Shown here: positions 6,142 to 8,430 of the stretch, one piece after another
Layout of the letters: each line of letters opens with the position of its first letter
Position numbering within the stretch: position 1 is the first letter of the stretch
From: Porphyromonadaceae bacterium UBA7180
Lineage (GTDB): Bacteria; Bacteroidota; Bacteroidia; Bacteroidales; Muribaculaceae
Direction of reading: 5' to 3'
NCBI GenBank assembly: GCA_002491165.1
Contig: DKVK01000082.1
Span: forward strand, 1 to 8,430
Length of the DNA stretch: 8,430 nt
Made by a program: the position numbers and the translations under genes
Notes under the pieces: model-generated
What the model was told of the DNA's origin: nothing
The model's input: only the letters and a program-made list of their open reading frames with translations
The model's database searches: none

Positions 6142-8079
6142 ATGAACAAGAAATATTTATACGGCCTTTCCGCCCTGATGCTGGTGTCGGGTATGTTCAC
6201 CATGACCTCGTGCCAGAGCGAAGAAGACCTAATCGGCGGAGGTCAAAAAGTGATGCTCACTATCTCCGCTGACAAGCAGGAGGAGGCAACCCGCACGCAG
6301 TTTACCCCCAGTGGCAAGGGCCTTAACAGCGTATGGACTGCCGGCGACCAGTTGCTTATCACAACACACTCAGGCATTGCCGGAGTCGTGACTCTCTCTT
6401 CCGGTGCAGGCACTGCGTCCGGCGTATTCAAAGGTGAAGTCACCCTCTCTGACAACGGTGAAGATGAAATAGCTCTTTTTTATCTCGGCAAGGGAGTAGA
6501 TCCTGCCAACGTTAAAGATAAAAAATATATCATTGACCTCTCATCGCAAACCGACAACCTCGAAGGTCTCGCCGAGAAAGACTTCCTCGCCACTACAACC
6601 CTGGTTAAGAATATGAACGGCACGGCGAATGCTTCCGTAGAGATGAATCGTTATGTAGATGAAGCTTACTTCACTCTCGAGCTTCCCGATGGACTCACAC
6701 TTGGTGAAGGCGACGTTGTCACCATTTCAGGCGACAACATGACAGTTGGCCGTGCTATAACCCTTAGCAAAACCTCAGGTGATGTTTGGGGCTGGGACAA
6801 CACTGCCGCCAATCAGGTAACAGGAAGCATTACGGTAACGAAGACTTCGGAGATGGGCAACGCGCTCTATTTCACAATGCACGGCAATCAGACCGTAGCT
6901 CCTACCTTCACAGTAACAAAAGACGGCTATCGCTATACTGCCGCTATGGGCACAGCCCATACTTGGAACGGCAGCCAGTTCGTAAACAACAACGGCGAGC
7001 CCATCGCCGTCACCGACTGGACAAAAGAAGAACTCCCCACCGACCCGGGAGACTTCAACAACTGGGGCGGAGAAGATACGGAAATTAAGTATACTGTAGG
7101 CAAATTAACTAAAGTATCCACCGCTGATGGTTGGGTAACGAATGTAGATAACTATTCTCATGGCGGTTGGGGTACTTATATTACCTACGAGCAAAATGCT
7201 ATCATTGATGGTCTACTTTCGTCAAACGACTCCGGTTCGGCTTTTTACTTCCAGTGGGGTCGATGGCTTGGCTTCCCAGCGGCATGCGTAAACACCTATT
7301 TCCAAAATGATGACGTGTATGGTTCTTATCCTACTTCTGCTCAGAATCTACCCGGGAATCCTCATAATAATCTAAATATTGGGTACATGGGCGATAGCAG
7401 CTTGATGGCTACATGGTGTTCTGGATATATGGGGGCGAACTCGTCATTTACAAGGCAAAAAGCTAAAGAATGGTCTATTATGTTCGCAATGGTATCTGGC
7501 TTCATAGTTGGCAACTATGACTATATCTATGCCAATGAAGATTGCAAATGGGAAGACCGCTCAGGCAACCCGTGCCCAGATGGATATAGACTTCCTTCTG
7601 TTGCTGAACTTGAAACGTTTATACCAAGCTGTAACACAATCGACGGAACGTATAAAGAGTTCAAAGTAATTAACGGCGAACGTTACGCAATGCAATGGAC
7701 ACCGGGTTCTGATGATACTAAGTATGTGGAAATTAAGTCTGTTAAATCAGATGCAACTAATATCAGCAGTGTAGACTTCTCCGGTGCACCGTCAATAAAA
7801 TTGTACGCCTATGGATTTATTGATTCTCATCAAAAACCAGCTACTCGTTCGTCAGTGGGAAGTCTCGGCATGTATTGGTCAAATGAGTCCGGTGCTAATA
7901 CCTTGAGCGGTACCAACGGTAATGGTGCAAAATACTTGTCTGTCATCTTCAACGGATCTGAGATTAATTTCAGCATAAAAGTTGCTCCCAGAACCTTCGG
8001 TGCCTGCGTATTACCTATAAAAGATTCTAAAGCTAAGTCTGCATCAGTTACTCCTTGGTTTCCGATGTATGAATGGTAA
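6142..8079 (+). CDS. Fimbrillin-like lipoprotein with C-terminal FISUMP / C-type-lectin-like domain (putative pilus tip adhesin)
   Basis: This 645-residue protein has a lipoprotein signal (lipobox MTSC, Cys24) followed by QSEE (acidic pair, surface-export type) and Arg51 in EATRTQF. Residues ~30-310 are fimbrillin-like (VWTAGDQLLITTHSG, LFYLGKG, and a domain end near FNNWGGEDTEI). From about residue 314 the protein changes to a Fibrobacter-major-paralogous (FISUMP) style module: FYFQWGRWLGFP, the hallmark NPCPDGYRLPSVAELETF (~476-493), GMYWSNES (~576), and a terminal strand RTFGACVLPIKD (~617-628) where family members usually have a G-x-S-V-R-C type ending. FISUMP domains adopt or resemble C-type-lectin folds, so ligand binding is a reasonable inference. 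Third-position G+C falls sharply at the junction, suggesting the C-terminal module was exchanged. AAGGA at 6131-6135, six bases before the ATG, supports the start. Last gene of the apparent operon. Confidence 0.82.
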   Translation: MNKKYLYGLSALMLVSGMFTMTSCQSEEDLIGGGQKVMLTISADKQEEATRTQFTPSGKGLNSVWTAGDQLLITTHSGIAGVVTLSSGAGTASGVFKGEVTLSDNGEDEIALFYLGKGVDPANVKDKKYIIDLSSQTDNLEGLAEKDFLATTTLVKNMNGTANASVEMNRYVDEAYFTLELPDGLTLGEGDVVTISGDNMTVGRAITLSKTSGDVWGWDNTAANQVTGSITVTKTSEMGNALYFTMHGNQTVAPTFTVTKDGYRYTAAMGTAHTWNGSQFVNNNGEPIAVTDWTKEELPTDPGDFNNWGGEDTEIKYTVGKLTKVSTADGWVTNVDNYSHGGWGTYITYEQNAIIDGLLSSNDSGSAFYFQWGRWLGFPAACVNTYFQNDDVYGSYPTSAQNLPGNPHNNLNIGYMGDSSLMATWCSGYMGANSSFTRQKAKEWSIMFAMVSGFIVGNYDYIYANEDCKWEDRSGNPCPDGYRLPSVAELETFIPSCNTIDGTYKEFKVINGERYAMQWTPGSDDTKYVEIKSVKSDATNISSVDFSGAPSIKLYAYGFIDSHQKPATRSSVGSLGMYWSNESGANTLSGTNGNGAKYLSVIFNGSEINFSIKVAPRTFGACVLPIKDSKAKSASVTPWFPMYEW

Positions 8080-8152
8080 CTATTAAGAATCTATATGCAT
8101 AGCAACATGCTCGTTTAAAGGAATTTACTTACCGTTCTGCGGTTGAAAGCCG

Positions 8153-8213
8153 CCGGACGTTTACCTCAATTCGTCGGGCGATAGCTCGCCCGGCGAATAC
8201 AAAAGCCGTCCGG
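8153..8213 (+). terminator. Nested hairpin downstream of the last gene (probable transcript end or 3' structure)
   Basis: Inner stem: 8169-8181 pairs with 8186-8198, 13 pairs with one G-T wobble, closed by the 4-base loop TAGC. Outer stem: CCGGACG at 8153-8159 pairs perfectly with CGTCCGG at 8207-8213. Its position 73 bases after the stop suits an operon terminator, but the following bases (GAGGATAGCG) lack a T-run. The short-loop, GC-rich form also resembles cruciforms seen after variable regions of diversity-generating retroelements. That reading has no other support inside this window. Confidence 0.55.
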
Positions 8214-8252
8214 GAGGATAGCGGGGTTCTGCCTTAGTTGGAAGCATAATAC

Positions 8253-8350
8253 GGCAATTTATTGCCAATTGTGGATTTTATAAATAAAGGTGACTTGTTG
8301 CCAATTGTTGGTTATAAAGAGGCAACTCGTTATCGATTGTGGATTATTTG
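8253..8350. repeat. Degenerate tandem array of mini-palindromes
   Basis: Three imperfect units start at 8253, 8289 and 8321 (spacing 36 and 32 bases). Each opens with a 14-base mini-palindrome: GGCAATTTATTGCC (perfect arms), GGTGACTTGTTGCC (two G-T wobbles) and GGCAACTCGTTATC (one wobble, one mismatch). Each is followed by a related A/T-rich segment of the form ATTGT(G/T)G(A/G)TT. The innermost pair changes from T-A to C-G in a compensated way. Function unknown; possibilities are a protein-binding array, a recombination site, or a mobile-repeat remnant. Confidence 0.5.
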
Positions 8351-8430
8351 TTTAAGTTATGGACTTTAAAATAGAGATTATGTGAAAAACTGTGAGGCGC
8401 CACCCGTCGCCGGGGCCCAAACCCATTTAT

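Larger units (their letters stand above)
8080..8430. other. Non-coding 3' region after the operon
   Basis: No gene is visible on either strand. The region holds a nested GC-rich hairpin (8153-8213), an array of short imperfect repeats (8253-8350), and at the right edge a GC-rich patch (8396-8420) where GGCG at 8396-8399 can pair with CGCC at 8408-8411. The window ends before any downstream gene starts. No reverse transcriptase or second copy of the FISUMP coding end is present here. Confidence 0.6.

Noticed and set aside
8134..8232. Direct repeat GTTCTGC (8134-8140 and 8226-8232) as a target-site duplication of a small mobile element
   Set aside because: Only 7 bases, and no terminal inverted repeats adjoin the copies. 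Chance is a sufficient explanation.
8253..8350. CRISPR array
   Set aside because: Only three short degenerate units with related, not unique, spacers of 18-22 bases, and no cas genes in the window.
8391..8430. Start of an RNA gene or new gene at the GC-rich right edge
   Set aside because: The signal is cut by the window edge, and no tRNA fold, rRNA motif or coding frame can be supported.

Overview
The window looks like a fimbrial (type V pilus) locus of a gut-type Bacteroidales bacterium. Evidence: every surface gene starts with a Bacteroidota-style lipoprotein signal; start codons sit in A/T-rich contexts with little or no Shine-Dalgarno; an exact TAnnTTTG -7 box lies near the left edge; and the families (DUF3575 barrel, DUF5119 lipoprotein, fimbrillin-like proteins, InlB-type B-repeats, a Fibrobacter-major-paralogous/FISUMP-like domain) are typical of that order. 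Genus cannot be assigned. All genes are on the + strand.

Layout: 1-401 is an A/T-rich non-coding leader with a candidate promoter and two inverted repeats. 402-1694 is an outer-membrane protein gene (signal peptide, OmpA-like segment, proline-rich linker, DUF3575 barrel) broken by one in-frame TGA at 624-626 with no frame change. Four bases later, 1699-2751 encodes a DUF5119 lipoprotein. 2752-2905 contains a 29-codon leftover resembling the C-terminal end of a fimbrillin. Then follow three fimbrillin-type lipoproteins. 2906-4591 and 4693-6111 each end in two B-repeats. 6142-8079 ends in a FISUMP/C-type-lectin-like domain. A long hairpin separates the first two. 8080-8430 is non-coding and holds a nested GC-rich hairpin and a degenerate repeat array.

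Likely joint role (inference): the DUF3575 and DUF5119 proteins belong to the envelope/anchor side, and the three fimbrillin-type lipoproteins are exported subunits with a shared N-terminal plan but interchangeable C-terminal modules, the last probably an adhesive tip or accessory subunit. Third-position G+C drops inside the last gene from 30/40 codons (6961-7080) to 11/40 (7741-7860), exactly where the fimbrillin part gives way to the FISUMP-like part, which suggests the ligand-binding end was swapped in. The most useful leads are that junction, the single nonsense codon at a conserved position, the fimbrillin scar, and the structured 3' region.
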